A DNA stretch of 64,000 nucleotides. Origin: Klebsormidium nitens (lineage: Eukaryota; Streptophyta; Klebsormidiophyceae; Klebsormidiales; Klebsormidiaceae). This document shows positions 45,701 to 58,456 of this stretch, in pieces. The number at the start of each line of letters is the position of its first letter. The stretch's first letter is position 1. The position numbers and the translations under genes are program-made. The notes beneath the pieces were generated by a model. That model ran no database searches and was not told where the DNA came from. It saw only the letters and a program-made list of their open reading frames with translations. The stretch lies in contig DF237185.1 of NCBI GenBank assembly GCA_000708835.1, forward strand, positions 9,569 to 73,568. The letters are read 5' to 3'.

Positions 45701-48700
45701 TCAGTGTAGGATACGAGAACCTCAGTGACTCTTGAACTGTTTTGAACAAGAAATATGGCGCATGCATTGAAGGAGCGATTGAAAAGCGAAGTTCTAGCTC
45801 TCAGTTTCCTGATATAATTCATACGGACTCTACTAGCAATGGTTTTAGAGCCTTTCGAAGTAACACAACGACGGGGTATTTCGATTCCGATCGATGTAGT
45901 GAACAATAATAGCCAGCGAACAGTAATGGGGACGGGTAGGGTTTAGGTAGGTGGTTAGGGTGGGTACGGGTGCGGAGCGGGTGATCTTTTAGGTTAGGGT
46001 TTGTGGTGACCCAAAAATTCTTCTGTTCACTGGGCTTGCTGTTCACTAGATCAAAAAACTCGGAATCTTGGGTCTCTTCAAGATTCTGTCCATCGTTCCT
46101 GGCTCTATGCGGTATCATCGAAGACGTTTCCTTTTGCCAGGGCATCATGAAAGTGCTAACAGCTTCCAAACATCAATAAGTTTTGGATGAAAAACAGATT
46201 GTCTGGTACCCGCAGTTTCGTCTTTTACTGCCCCAGGGCTCACTGAAAGCCTGCCACCATATATTCCCTCCCCTTACCTGCCATAAGCGCGGAGCACGCC
46301 TGCGTATACGCGTAGAAGCATGCAAACGCGACCAGTATTTCCACCCTGGGGAAGAGGAGGGGTGCCGGCAACCGGGCGCTCATAAAGCGCCGCCATGCGA
46401 GCGCGAGCAATGCGCGCGCAAAGATAGCCGCGCCCAACGCGGCCGCGACGCGAAAGAAGACGAGGCCCGAGACGCTGGTGCTGTAAGAAAGAACAAGGTT
46501 CTCAATTGGTTTATTCTGCTACTATATAATAAGCCACGGACGTTCAATATAAACCCGACCTCCGCCAATGTATCCGGCTTTAAGCGACAGACCAGCTACG
46601 AATTATTGAAAGCATCGCCGGGGGAAAGTTTCTTTGCTTGACTTGATGAATAAGGACAGGTCGTATTGAGCGCGCAGACTGCCTTTTTGACAATAAATGC
46701 AAAGCATGCTCCTTAGCGGCCGTTCAAAGCACCCACAACTCCTCTGAACCATCTGACCCAAACTTCACTAGCAGCGCCTTCCGAGTAGGTCTGTGGATTA
46801 CGAATAGATGTGGACTCCCGCCTTACATAAGAACACACAACTATAACATTTTGAGGCGACAGGGAAGCACAAAATCCCTCCCTTCGGTCGCCGCATTTCG
46901 GACTCGCGGACAAGCCCTCACCTAGAAGAGCTGGCCACAGCGGACTGGAAAGATGCTGGCGCCGGAGCCGGAGCCGGAACCCAGGCCGGAGCCGGAACCG
47001 GAATTACCGTTCCGTTCAGCTCCAAGAGCCGCCGACCGGAGGCAGCTGGTGGGGTTCCGTTGGCTCCGGTCGCCTCCGCGGAATCGGGAGCAAAATCAGT
47101 CCTCTGGCTGGGTTGACTCTCCAGGTTCTGCAGACAGATCGACGGTCTTCGTGTTGAGGCAGACCATGGAAAGAATCGTTATTTTCCACAACTAGACAAA
47201 GAGCGCTTGAGAACGGCAGGGCTGTTTAGTATGGGTGCCATACCCCATGCGAGGCGTCTTTAGCCTGTCAGCAAGACATCAAGAAGCAGCGAGAAATCTG
47301 AATTCGCTGTGTCCTCCTTCTTTTCGACGCTTCCAAAATTTCCGAGGGGATGAACAAGCTTCTCGGAAAGAGAATCCCTTTCAGATACATGAGCCGCGAA
47401 AGGAATGGAACAACAACAAAAAGAAAACTGAAGATGGATATAGAAATCCGTATCTACTCACCACCCACGCTAGGCTTCCCGCAACCCTCGAGAAAGCCTC
47501 CGACTGCGGAGTGCCCAGCTTTCGAAGCAGCGCGAACGTCTGCACGGTTCCGATCACCCCGACCATGTTGCCCCTAGCGACATGGGCGGTGCGACTGCCC
47601 GGTAGACCTGGGCAGAGATGGTTCAAGAGAGTGAGACAAGTCTTGGTTTCTGTAAGAAAGCCCTAATGTCACAGGGAGGGGGAAACTGAATGAAAAGGGC
47701 GGGGAACTGAGAACGAGAACCGCGACGAGCACTGGCGTTGAGAAAGAGGGCGTCAAATATAGCAGGTTCAGACCGTACGTTGTCAGTTGCATGCCACCGA
47801 TACTGCCAGGCATACGTCGTTTAGAAACTACAAGTATTCCTCCGTACGTACGTTAAGCGTATCAGGTGACTGGTCTTTTGGGTGCCATGCTTGTACCGTA
47901 CCTGGAAAACCGCGCAAGTGGGCAACCAAAGCCGGGAAAACCGCTGCGACGGAGAGGCCAGTTGTCGCCGCGAGGCCGCCCGCGATGAGAGTGGATCCGC
48001 GGGCGATGTTCGCGGTCGATGCGGCTGAGACGGTGCCTGCAAACGGGGTGGAATGTTGTAGACGGGTTTAAGGGTCTTGGGATTCAAGATTTTCAGGGGG
48101 TTCTGAGACCTGGGTCTCTGAGAACGTTCTGAGGGACTTGAGACTTGAAAGAAGGGTTAAGACGTTTTCGCACATGACTAAGATTTCGGATAATCAGATC
48201 TTTAGAAGCTTGCAATTGTTTCGCAATCAAGGTCCTGATTGCATCTCTGACATGATTCGAAGACGCAGTTCCTGTATGCATCGAATCGTGATCGACTCTA
48301 AGAGAGAGCGAAAAGACACACTTGTACATTTAGCGAAAACAGCACATACAACCCATGGAAAGAAAGCACATTTGGAGAGGGAGGTTCTCTATTTTTTTTT
48401 TAACTCACCAAACTCAACGACCAGAGTCTCCGAAGCGGCGTTTGGGTTTCCGGCGAAGTCCGTCATCGCACCCGCTGCAATCCAAACCCGCCCCTCTGAT
48501 TCGCTCCCGCTGACGTCACTCATGACCAGTGTTACCATGTAACTGACGCCATCCGCTTGAGCCGAGACGTCCGTTACGGTGCACCCATCGGTTGACACTT
48601 GGCGAGCTTCAAAGGCCCCGTAAACCACATGTGACTCGCCCGCTTGTTCAGACAACTCTACGACTCGTTCGCTGAATCGCACAACTATGTACAAACTGTC

Positions 48701-51700
48701 AGCGTCTACGTGGCTCCGTGTGAGGCTGACATGTGGCGCCTCCGTGTCAAATACAACGGCGAAATTGTTCGAGCGGCTGTTCGGAACTCCTGCCGCATCC
48801 ACGCATATGCCGGGTGGGATCGTAATAGTCACCAAACCATTTCGCGACGGTCGAATCTGGAAGTAGAAAGCTGAGGCTGAGACGGTTTTTCCTGGAGCGT
48901 CAAGCGAAACCAAAGCGGTGCTTGTTCCGCTGGGTGAGAGACCAGGTGAGGCCGCCAGAAAAATTCCGCCGGAACCCGTTCCGTTGGGAGCCGGAATGAG
49001 CCCCTGGGCGCGCCCGCCGTCCACTACGATTCCGCTTACGTTGAACCCGCTGACGCTTCTTCCGAAGTCGACCAGAAACGGAACAGGGGATTTGTTCGCA
49101 GCCCATGCCACGCCCGTTCCGTTCGTTCCGCTCGCTCCGCCGTCCGGTGGGACCTCGACCGGAACAAGATCGACGGCTGTCAGCACCGGCAGGGGCGGAA
49201 GCGCTTCGAAAAGGACCAAAATGCTAGCGGCGGAGTTGGGGTTTCCCGCGGCGTCCAGGCAAACTCCCGAGGGTATACTTATGTCGATCTGCCCATCGCC
49301 TATCGATGCCACGTCCAGCGTATACCCCACCTCTCCCAAGGAACGGAGGCTCGCTGGATCTGGGACGGCTGCTCCGCTCAGGACGAGTTCGCATGACGTC
49401 ACACTGACGCACGAGAAGCCGTAGCACGCCTTGCTGAAGTTGATGGTGACAGGGAATGGGTTCCGGCCGACTAGAACGGAAGCCGGCGGAACGATCTGGA
49501 CTTCCGGGCCCACGAGGTCGATAACCCAGGAGTAAATGTACTTAGCGCTAACCCCGAGCGGGTTAGTAAAAGTAACGGCGGCCGCGTGTGCGCCCGCGTT
49601 CAGGGCCGCAAAGGGAAGTAACGCCAGGCTGGGGTCCGGGCCGGCGTTACAGGCGAACGGCGCCTGTCCGTCGAGGGAGCAGAGAGCGACGCACTCAGCG
49701 CAGTCGGCTGAATCTTCGTTCCCCCGGGCTGAGAATGAGACTAACCCGTCTGCTAAGTTGGTCGGGTTAGGGGGGCGGCTTATGAGCTCAATAACCGGGG
49801 GCCGCCTATCGACGGTCCACTTGTAGACCGCCGGGGTTAGCGCCTGGTTACCCGCTTGGTCAACGGAGACGGCGGAAAACACGTGGTTTGTGACGTCGTT
49901 GTCCGTTCCTAAGTCGGTTAAGGTAACCAGGTTATCGCACCGGGTTAATGGGCCCCAGTCTAGGGAGCACAGAAACGTGCACTGAAGGCAGTCAGTGAAG
50001 TTTGCTCCGGTCGCGTCGGTCGCGGAGAGGCGAAAAGTGGCGGTTGGAGAACTAGAGAGGGGAGGAGGAGCGTCGGAGATGGTAGCGGTCGGGGGGATCG
50101 TGTCGACGATCCACCTGGAAAAGGAAAGCGCAAGTTGTGTTCGTAGTTGACGGCTTACAAGCTTTTCCTGTTTAAATCGGGGTCACAGATCAGCGCAACA
50201 AACCGGTTGCCTTGCCTGGATGGATGAGATGACCAAAAGGCCATGAGTAGGTCAGTATGAACGATTGCAGTGTCGAACTCGAGAGGGGTGTATTTTATCG
50301 GTGAATCGACATGTCGCTGAATAACAACTTGGTCATCTGGTCATGAAGCAACAAGATTTTGATTCCGTAAGTTTCCCTAACGGACGGAAAACTGGACTTA
50401 GGAGACTTGATTGGGCATTCAGAAAGGATTAGTGTGATTCTCATTGAACGTTTCGGAGCCACCTGGACCCATATTTAGACCTATTGATTCCTTTGTCCTG
50501 TGGATTCAAGAGGGCAACGGCACGACGTATATGCGGAAATCGAACATCACGCACACCGAATCACCCAAGCTTCAACACTTCTGTCAGCTTCTTTGTGTGT
50601 CAGACAGCCGTTGGTAAAAGCCTGCCAGTTGTATTGGTTCCCGTTTGAAACCAATGATGTTGAAAATCTGCTTTACGCGAGCGAAGTGAATACTAGCTGG
50701 ATCAGCCGTCAAAAGCCAAGGACGTCTGCTTTGCAGAAACGTGGCACTCACTGGTAGGGCGCGGACAATGTGGACACTCCTCGGGTGTCCGTCACTTTGA
50801 CCGTCAGACTCTGCGGCCCCTGCCTCAGCCCCAACAGCTTCACCGGCGTGCTGACGTCACACGCCGTGAACGGGTCGTCGTTCAGCTGACACGCGTACGT
50901 ACACGTGGCGCACGGCTTGTTCTCCACGTAGCCCATGAACGTCAGCACGGCGTCGCTGACGTTGACGGCGGCGAACGCGGGCGGGCCTGACGTCACCTCG
51001 CTGAGCGGCAGGCTGAAATTGACCCGCCACGTGTACGAAGTGGGGGCGCCCACATTGCCGAACACGTCCTCCGCGCTAACCGCGAAAGTGTGAACACCCT
51101 CGTAGAGGTTGGTGTAAATTGCCCCTGCCCGCGGGTCGCAGTCCCGGGGGGCGCTTCCGTCGAGAGAGCAGCGGAAAAGGCATCCCGGGCAGGGGTCGGC
51201 GGAAACGGAACTCGGCGCAAAGGAAACGGCGGTGTATTTGAAGGTCGCGTTCGGGAGCGCCGTCAGGTTGGGAGGTTTATACGCAATGCTAACGTCAGGC
51301 CCGACTAACACGGCGGTCCAAGGGTAGGTTAGGGTCGAGGTTAGCACGCCGTCTGGATCGGTGGTCACGAGTCGGAAGGAGTGCGCGCCGTTGGTCAGGT
51401 TTCTGCGCGAGCGAGGACGTGTGTAAGAAACAAGCGGGTGGCTAACTTGGAACATTACAAGTATGAAAGAGTCCCTTGTTCACTTCGGAAAGCGCCAAGA
51501 ATTCTAGCTAAGTCTTTGCGGAAACAGAGACAGGTGCAAGAAAGCGGCTCGACAAGTCGCGATTGTCGATTGCATCGATTTGCTAAAAGGAGGGTTCAGG
51601 ATTTTTGCAAGAACAAGGATTAGCAAGAAGGAGGGTTCATGGGCTTTCCCTGTCAAGTAAGCTAAGCGGGAAAAGAAAGACGCAGAGTCGGATTCAGAAT

Positions 51701-54700
51701 CACCTGTATTCGATCCCGGCACCGTTAGAAGACCCCTGAGAGCACGGCTGGCTCTTCATCTGGTCGACTTGGCACTGAAAGGTGCAGTTCGCGCATCGAG
51801 CTTGAGACCCCGCGATCGACGCGAAGAACTGGAAGCGCGCGTAGCTGGAACCGGTCACGGCAACCGGGGCGAACGTGAGCTGCGCTTTGGGCGGTGTGGT
51901 GTCGATCTGAAAACAAGAATAGATCTCATTAGACTGAGGTATATCAATTGAGATGATTCCTGCTTGTCTAATTTTCCGTTCGACGAAAGGCCAACAGAGT
52001 GAATGCTGAAAGGCATTTGCAGGGGGTTTTCAGATTCGTTGTGCGGACAGGAGTTCATTCAAATGTGGCCTGAGAAAAGGACTATGAATTCTTCATAATC
52101 TGCAATCTCAGCTTGGCGGAGCGACATTGAAAAGCCCGGAGCCAAAGTTTCGAGTTTCATTCTAATTGAAAGACTCTTCTTGTCTCTCTGCACGGAGTCT
52201 TCAGAGACACACTAGCTAGATACCTTGTCAAACCATACCTCCGAAGCTTATTGGGACTTCTTCGCAAGGTGGAAAAATTTGCAACGAGTGAAACTCATAT
52301 GCCAACGAACAGCACTCGAAGCTACCTTGGCGCACGCCGAGTACCCACAGAATAATTGCGAGGCCTTGAGTTTCTTCTCTTCCTTCGTCAAGCCCTACGA
52401 AATCAAGCCTTCAAACTAAAGTACGATTCCAGGCCCTTTTCACGACCTCTTCGGTCTCGGGATCTGCATCTGAGACCGCCTAAAACGCAGGACCTTTGAT
52501 TTTTATTGTAAAAGACAAGGTTGTGATTCTGATTTTTGGGTTAAAATGACAGAGGGGCCCTAAACCGGCGGTTTTGACTTACCGTGAAGCTGAACTGCGT
52601 AAAGTTGGGCTCCTGATTTCCGGCCACATCGAGACTCCTGCCCGAGAACGTGTGCTGCCCCGGTTGCAAAAAGTAGGTTAACGGTTGCCCCGGAAAACAC
52701 GAAAATATCGGCCCCGAGTCCATATTGCACTCAGAAACGCAACCCGAGCACTCGGCGAACCCCCCTCCCGGAATCGGGTCTCGGACGGTTAGGTTAAGAA
52801 CCACGTTTTGGACGCTGGTCGGACGGTTCGTGGGCACGTTTGCGGTTATGCTCGTAACCGGGGGGTGATTATCGATGACCCAGGCGAAGGTCGCGGTCGG
52901 GGAGAGGTAACCGAGGGGGCTGAAAGCGCTGACTTGGAAGCTGTGTGCGCCTTCCGGAACGCTGGTGACGTCAACCGAGTGCGTAACAGGGTTAGGGGTA
53001 CCCGGGTTAACGAAAACGCAGGGGCCGGGGGCGGCTGAGTCGAGCGCGCAGTAGAAGGTGCAGTCGGTACAAGTCGTTCCGGTCGCATCCGTCGCGGAAA
53101 ACGCAAACCGAGCGGAGCTGTCCTTGGTCGGGGAACGGGGCCCCGAGGAAAAGAGGACAGTCGGGCCAAGGTTAGTCCTAACCGGGGGCGGTAACCTACC
53201 GGGGTCGGGGGGCGGCTTCGAGAAAGACGCAGGAGGGACCGGGGTAGGGATTACCGGGGGGGACTGCGGCGCTTGTAAGCTTATGCTATAAACCGTGCTG
53301 TTAACCTCGTTCTCTGACTTCACTCTGATCTGTAGCACGGAACCTCCGTAAAGAACCGTGACGGCTTGGTTAACCGCCCCCCTTTGGAGCTTTCCGGTTC
53401 CGGCCGTGATCGAGGCAGCGGAATCCGTGGCGACCGCTGCCAGGGTGGCAGGGATCCCTCCCGAATCGAAGCTGGCGGTGTAACTGAGGACGGTCGGTGT
53501 GAATGGGGGCGAGAGAGTGCCCGGGGAAATGGAGAGCGACTGGAGGGAGGAGTCCGCGCCTTGAAGGAAAAACATGCGGAAGAAGTAGGCCGTGCTTGTG
53601 ACGCCGTCCGATGCCTGCAAGAGAGGCGTCTGTCTTCTATTCCTGTCTTTCGCATTTGTGGTCTTCAAGTACGCTGCTATTCACTATTTTCCTTCTTTTC
53701 CTTGTTTTTCTTTGGCGGAATAGCGTTGGAGCTCTGCATTGCGTATCTTAACCAAATCAGCCGCTATGGGAAATCCAACATGAGACCATGTCCAAGAGCT
53801 TCTTCATTTGAGACGCGGACGTCGACATAAGCTAGAAACACACGGGTTTATATATTCAAGACCATAGGCTCGACGAAACTCTTATAGAAGGGACTTACCG
53901 TTATACAAAGAGGGTCGGAAAAGAGGCACCCTGACTGCAGCTGTAACATTAAGGCAGCCGGTATTCGCCGAAACGGCAATCGACTTTGAGATGCATCTCT
54001 GGATCCTAGGACACTTTTTGGAATGTGTGTCCGACATTCGAGAGGGTTTCTATTTCGTAGCTGGACTTTGCAAGAAACATACGAGTTCAGGCAATTTTGC
54101 AGCCAACCATCAGCAACCCACCGTAACAGTCAGCGTCAAGATGCCGCTCGACACCGCCGCCAGCGGAACGGATTCCGTTCCGCTGATGATCCGCTCGCTG
54201 CTTCCGGAAGGCACCGTCGCGATCATGAGCGCTCTAGGATCGGCCGGGGTCGCAACAATCGTCATCGAAAAGGCGCCTTTGGTAAGGAAGACGGCGTATT
54301 GGGTGCCTGAAGGTGCGTAGATTGCTCAGACTTCCACAGGGGGGGCGGGGGGAACTGGGGGAAATTTTCAGAGAACAAGGAACAGCTTCGAGCGCGTGCC
54401 TGACAGATTTGATACTAGGGATTTTGGGCTTTGGGTGAAACAATCTCAGGGAAGAGGAATACGTGGCAATGGAGGCAAGGTCAAGGGTCAGATTTCGAAG
54501 ATCAGGCAGTTTTCTCAGGAACCTTAATCGGGTTCTGCGCCCCTGCGCCGCGCGAGACGACGGGTTTGGGAGATGTTGTTACTGATAAATAAGTTCTGTT
54601 GATTGATAGCGCCGGCGAAGCTGAAAAGGAAAAGAGCGAGGAACGCACTCTTGAGCCAACTCGTTTGCTTTCAGTGAAGCCTTCGGCATACTGTAGTACG

Positions 54701-57700
54701 ACTCAAAAAAAAATCATCAAGAGGTGCCGGAAAAATCGGGTCTGAAAGAGATCGTTGTAATTGGGAACAACAGTACGCAGGGTTCTAGAGCTGGGCGTGT
54801 ACCGTAGAAATTCCCTTGCTGTCAGGAACCTGGAGTTTATTATCGTCGGAACTGATATCGAAGCGGCTTACAGTTATCAGAAGGTTTTCGCTTTGCATCA
54901 ACTTCAACTTCAGGATCGGATTTCTTGATGCTATTTGTGCCGTGTGGCGGGCCACAAATGTTTTCGCAGCATCGAGTGGCTAACTGAATCTGCAACTCCT
55001 TTTCATTAAAGGTTCAAGTGAAGGCACACCACACAAAAACAAAGCTCCCCGTGTCTGAACGACCGTCCTAAATGATAGGTTGCGTCGATCGTACCTGCTG
55101 ACGTGAAGGGCGGGAAGACGACCCCCGACACGTCGAAGCTCACAAGGCTCGAGTCTGTAACGACCGGGGGTGGAGCCGGGGGGGGTGATGAAGGAGGAGG
55201 GGAATATGGCGGGGGCGGGTTTCTGAGGGGGGGGAGGTTTGGTGGAGGAAAGGCTGGGGGAGGGGGTAATTCGGCGGAGGGGAGACGAGGGGGGGATAAA
55301 GGTGGGGCGCCCGGGGGGGGTTTGGAGGGAGGAGGTGGGTTCGGGGGTGGCGGCGGGTTTGGTGGAGGGAANNNNNNNNNNNNNNNNNNNNNNNNNNNNN
55401 NNNNNNNNNNNNNNNNNNNNNNNNNNNNNNNNNNNNNNNNNNNNNNNNNNNNNNNNNNNNNNNNNNNNNNNNNNNNNNNNNNNNNNNNNNNNNNNNNNNN
55501 NNNNNNNNNNNNNNNNNNNNNNNNNNNNNNNNNNNNNNNNNNNNNNNNNNNNNNNNNNNNNNNNNNNNNNNNNNNNNNNNNNNNNNNNNNNNNNNNNNNN
55601 NNNNNNNNNNNNNNNNNNNNNNNNNNNNNNNNNNNNNNNNNNNNNNNNNNNNNNNNNNNNNNNNNNNNNNNNNNNNNNNNNNNNNNNNNNNNNNNNNNNN
55701 NNNNNNNNNNNNNNNNNNNNNNNNNNNNNNNNNNNNNNNNNNNNNNNNNNNNNNNNNNNNNNNNNNNNNNNNNNNNNNNNNNNNNNNNNNNNNNNNNNNN
55801 NNNNNNNNNNNNNNNNNNNNNNNNNNNNNNNNNNNNNNNNNNNNNNNNNNNNNNNNNNNNNNNNNNNNNNNNNNNNNNNNNNNNNNNNNNNNNNNNNNNN
55901 NNNNNNNNNNNNNNNNNNNNNNNNNNNNNNNNNNNNNNNNNNNNNNNNNNNNNNNNNNNNNNNNNNNNNNNNNNNNNNNNNNNNNNNNNNNNNNNNNNNN
56001 NNNNNNNNNNNNNNNNNNNNNNNNNNNNNNNNNNNNNNNNNNNNNNNNNNNNNNNNNNNNNNNNNNNNNNNNNNNNNNNNNNNNNNNNNNNNNNNNNNNN
56101 NNNNNNNNNNNNNNNNNNNNNNNNNNNNNNNNTGGCGGAGGGTTCGGAGGTGGATTCGGGGGAGGGTTTGATGGGGGGGTTTGGGGGAGGGTTAGGCGGT
56201 GGATTTGGAGGCGGTGGGTTTGGCGGAGGGTTCGGTGGCGGGTTGGGGGGTGGGGTGCGGGCGGGGGCGTGGCGGCGGCGGGCCTGTGCAGACAATGTCG
56301 GCATAAGTACACTAACAAGGCGGGGCATTTAGCAAGCAGTTGCTTTAATAGCTAGGATAGGGGCGAATGACTTCGTATCATCAGTCTGAGCGCGTTGATA
56401 CAAAGGTGTTTGGGTCGAGGTTGGTGCCAGAAAGGCTCTCCTGCTGCCGTGATGACTCGAAGGTTGAGAGGTGCAGTGATCCTTCAAAACCTGTGACGAT
56501 CTGACGCCAGGGCTGCACATGACAATGAAAACTCGGAATATATACAACAATACCGACTCTTCTTGCTTCCGTAAATCACAACCTCTGAAGTCTTTGGTCC
56601 TTTCCGTGTAGCATCGTCGGCAATGAGAAACAAACCATGATGGTTGCATGGTGTGTAGGCTATCCCGGAGGAGTCTTACAACCCTACGCTCACAGCCTTC
56701 TCTAGTTGGTGGCCACGAAACCATTTTCACGTTTAGCCTCTCAAAAACCTACAGTCGACTCTCACGGATTCGCTTTTTCTCGGAGCTCCGTGTGGTGCAA
56801 TGACATTGCTAGCATTTGCGGCCCGCAGAACTCGCGAGGCCCGGAACGAGCTAGTACGTCGGATAATCATTTACTTGGAGATCAACTAGTGCAACCTTGG
56901 AAACACCCGTGAGGGGGCCAACCGGTCGTGGTGTGATGACACCTGAGAAGGACTTACTGTACAGCTGTCGTATCGACACGTCGTCGACGGTCAATCCCGC
57001 CGACCCAGACGTGTTTGACGTCAAGTAAACGGCCGTTCGAGCTGACGTCGCTTGGAACGTAAACGTGAATCGACTCCAAGCCGTCCCCTGCGTGCTTCCA
57101 TTGATAGAGTACTGATCGTTGCCCAATCCCCGGGAGTCGGACAAGAGGACCGACTCCCCCGAAATGTCAAACAGGTTGACCGTCGCTGTCTTTACGTCGG
57201 GGCCCCCGCTGGTGTCAATCCCAAGCCAAAAGGAGACGGTGTATGTCGCGGCGCTTATGGTAGTAAGGTTTTGCTGCACCAAGCGCATAATCAGTCAGTA
57301 GCGGCTTGGAAACGATGTCAGGCTAAACGGAAGCATTGCGCATTAGTCACGGGACCAACTTTCATCCCGAAGGAGAAGCTGAGAGGGTTTCGGGTACGCA
57401 GAGATCCAAGAAATGTTTGGAGTTCTCATGGCGGTCAATGCTCGATCAGTAAGTCTGACTTGAAAAGTAGAGCGAACGTTTCAGAGTTCGCTCACCGTCA
57501 GTTGCCCTGGGGAACCGCCATTCAGTGCAATATACTGCTTTCCCAAGTGTGCGACCGGGACCTGTGTGATACCGTTTCTGAGCTGGATGTTGCTCTGAGT
57601 GACGACCCACCCCAAGCCAGTCGCACCCGCGTTTCCGGTGTAACTCGAGTTGGCCGCGATCGCGGGGGTCTCGAAGCCACCGTTCACAACGAGCTCTGCG

Positions 57701-58456
57701 CGAAAGGCCAACAAGAACGCTGATTATACATGAAAAAAATCATAAAACTTTCGATTCGTTTTCCCTCGCTTTTTTCAGTGCAAGTTCTACCGCATGGTAC
57801 CAACGCTCAGAGCCGCTGTTTGAGACGAGGTCTGTGCGCGCGTAAGCAGGTCAAGTCAAGCGCAGTTGAAGGTGAAATTTCAATCGCTTGCTTTTGAAAA
57901 TGCCCTTTGCGTGGAAGGGGGTTGGGACAGCCAATCAAACTCGATTTTTAGGACGTCTATCCAGGAACACGCAGATTGTCTGGTCCAGAGTGTGGATTTC
58001 TTGGCCCAGTCGCACCTCCGCACAAAAAAAAGTTGTCCAAATTTTGGCCAGCCCCCATTCAAAATCAGGATCATTACCGGCGCGACCAGTGTGTAGAAGC
58101 ATCAGCCAAGAGGGTCGTCCACTGGAAGATGCATTCCTGGCCACCTGTTCTGGCGCTCCTTGACTCCAAAGAGGACCCAATGGAACCGGCAATATTGTTC
58201 AGAAACGGTATACTAAAAGCTAGTATCACAGACCGGCTCTGTTTCCTACAAATTGAATCCCATCGGTTATGGGTCAGAAATGCAACACAAAGTGGTGTTC
58301 ATACCTATGCTGAACACGCTGACCTTGAATTGTTGACACAGAATAAACTGATCACTCACCGGGGCCTTGAGCAGCTGCAAATGGTGTCAGGTACAGTAGC
58401 ACCGCAATGCAGCCCCATCGGAGCCATGTGATCTGCCGGACTCCGGACGCCCACAT
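42797..58456 (-). CDS. Giant multidomain membrane protein (DUF642-like, Pro-rich, cadherin-like, Cys-Ig repeats, multi-pass region, basic tail), about 2,800 aa
   Basis: Fifteen exons: 58456-58360, 57695-57496, 57273-56958, 56283-55095 (contains a gap), 54306-54122, 53614-52583, 51906-51704, 51402-50752, 50114-48409, 48036-47902, 47607-47462, 47127-46922, 46480-46278, 45583-45480, 44887-42797. Phases agree at every junction except around the gap. Order: signal peptide (WGCIAVLLYLTPFAAAQ); DUF642/carbohydrate-binding-like jelly roll (ELVVNGGFETP ... LTVDDVSIRQL, about 33-204); long PPPNPPP stalk; two cadherin-like beta-sandwich units (SLVSFDVSG.., LQSLSISPGTLSPPF); seven Ig-like repeats with CxxCxxxC.(l)D and WxVD ends; three Ig-like units ending in ICVDAAGVPNS or TDFAGNPNA; hydrophobic helices in exons 10, 11, 13, 14 and the start of exon 15 (about five to eight spans); an Arg/Lys/Ser-rich tail of about 450 residues, presumably cytoplasmic. 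It is likely a wall-contacting adhesion or mechanosensor-type receptor (inference). The membrane region vaguely recalls TRP-like channels. Confidence 0.85.
45893..46052. mobile_element. MITE-like element with telomere-like core (copy 2), in an intron of the giant gene
   Basis: Imperfect terminal inverted repeats (left GATGTAGTGAACAA...AGCGAACAG, right ends CTGTTCAC...GTTCACTAGATC) differ from copy 1. The core GGTGGTTAGGGTGGGT ... GGTGCGGAGCGGGTGAT is nearly identical. Confidence 0.7.
55372..56132. other. Assembly gap (761 N) in the proline-rich exon
   Basis: The gap is flanked on both sides by (C/A-rich on the coding strand) PPNP-coding repeats. The exon phase does not close with the stated gap length, so the gap size is an estimate. 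Confidence 0.95.

Noticed and set aside
55140-56318. Long glycine-rich plus-strand frames across the gap
   Set aside because: They are reverse complements of the Pro-rich exon of the giant gene and are open only because of composition and the Ns.
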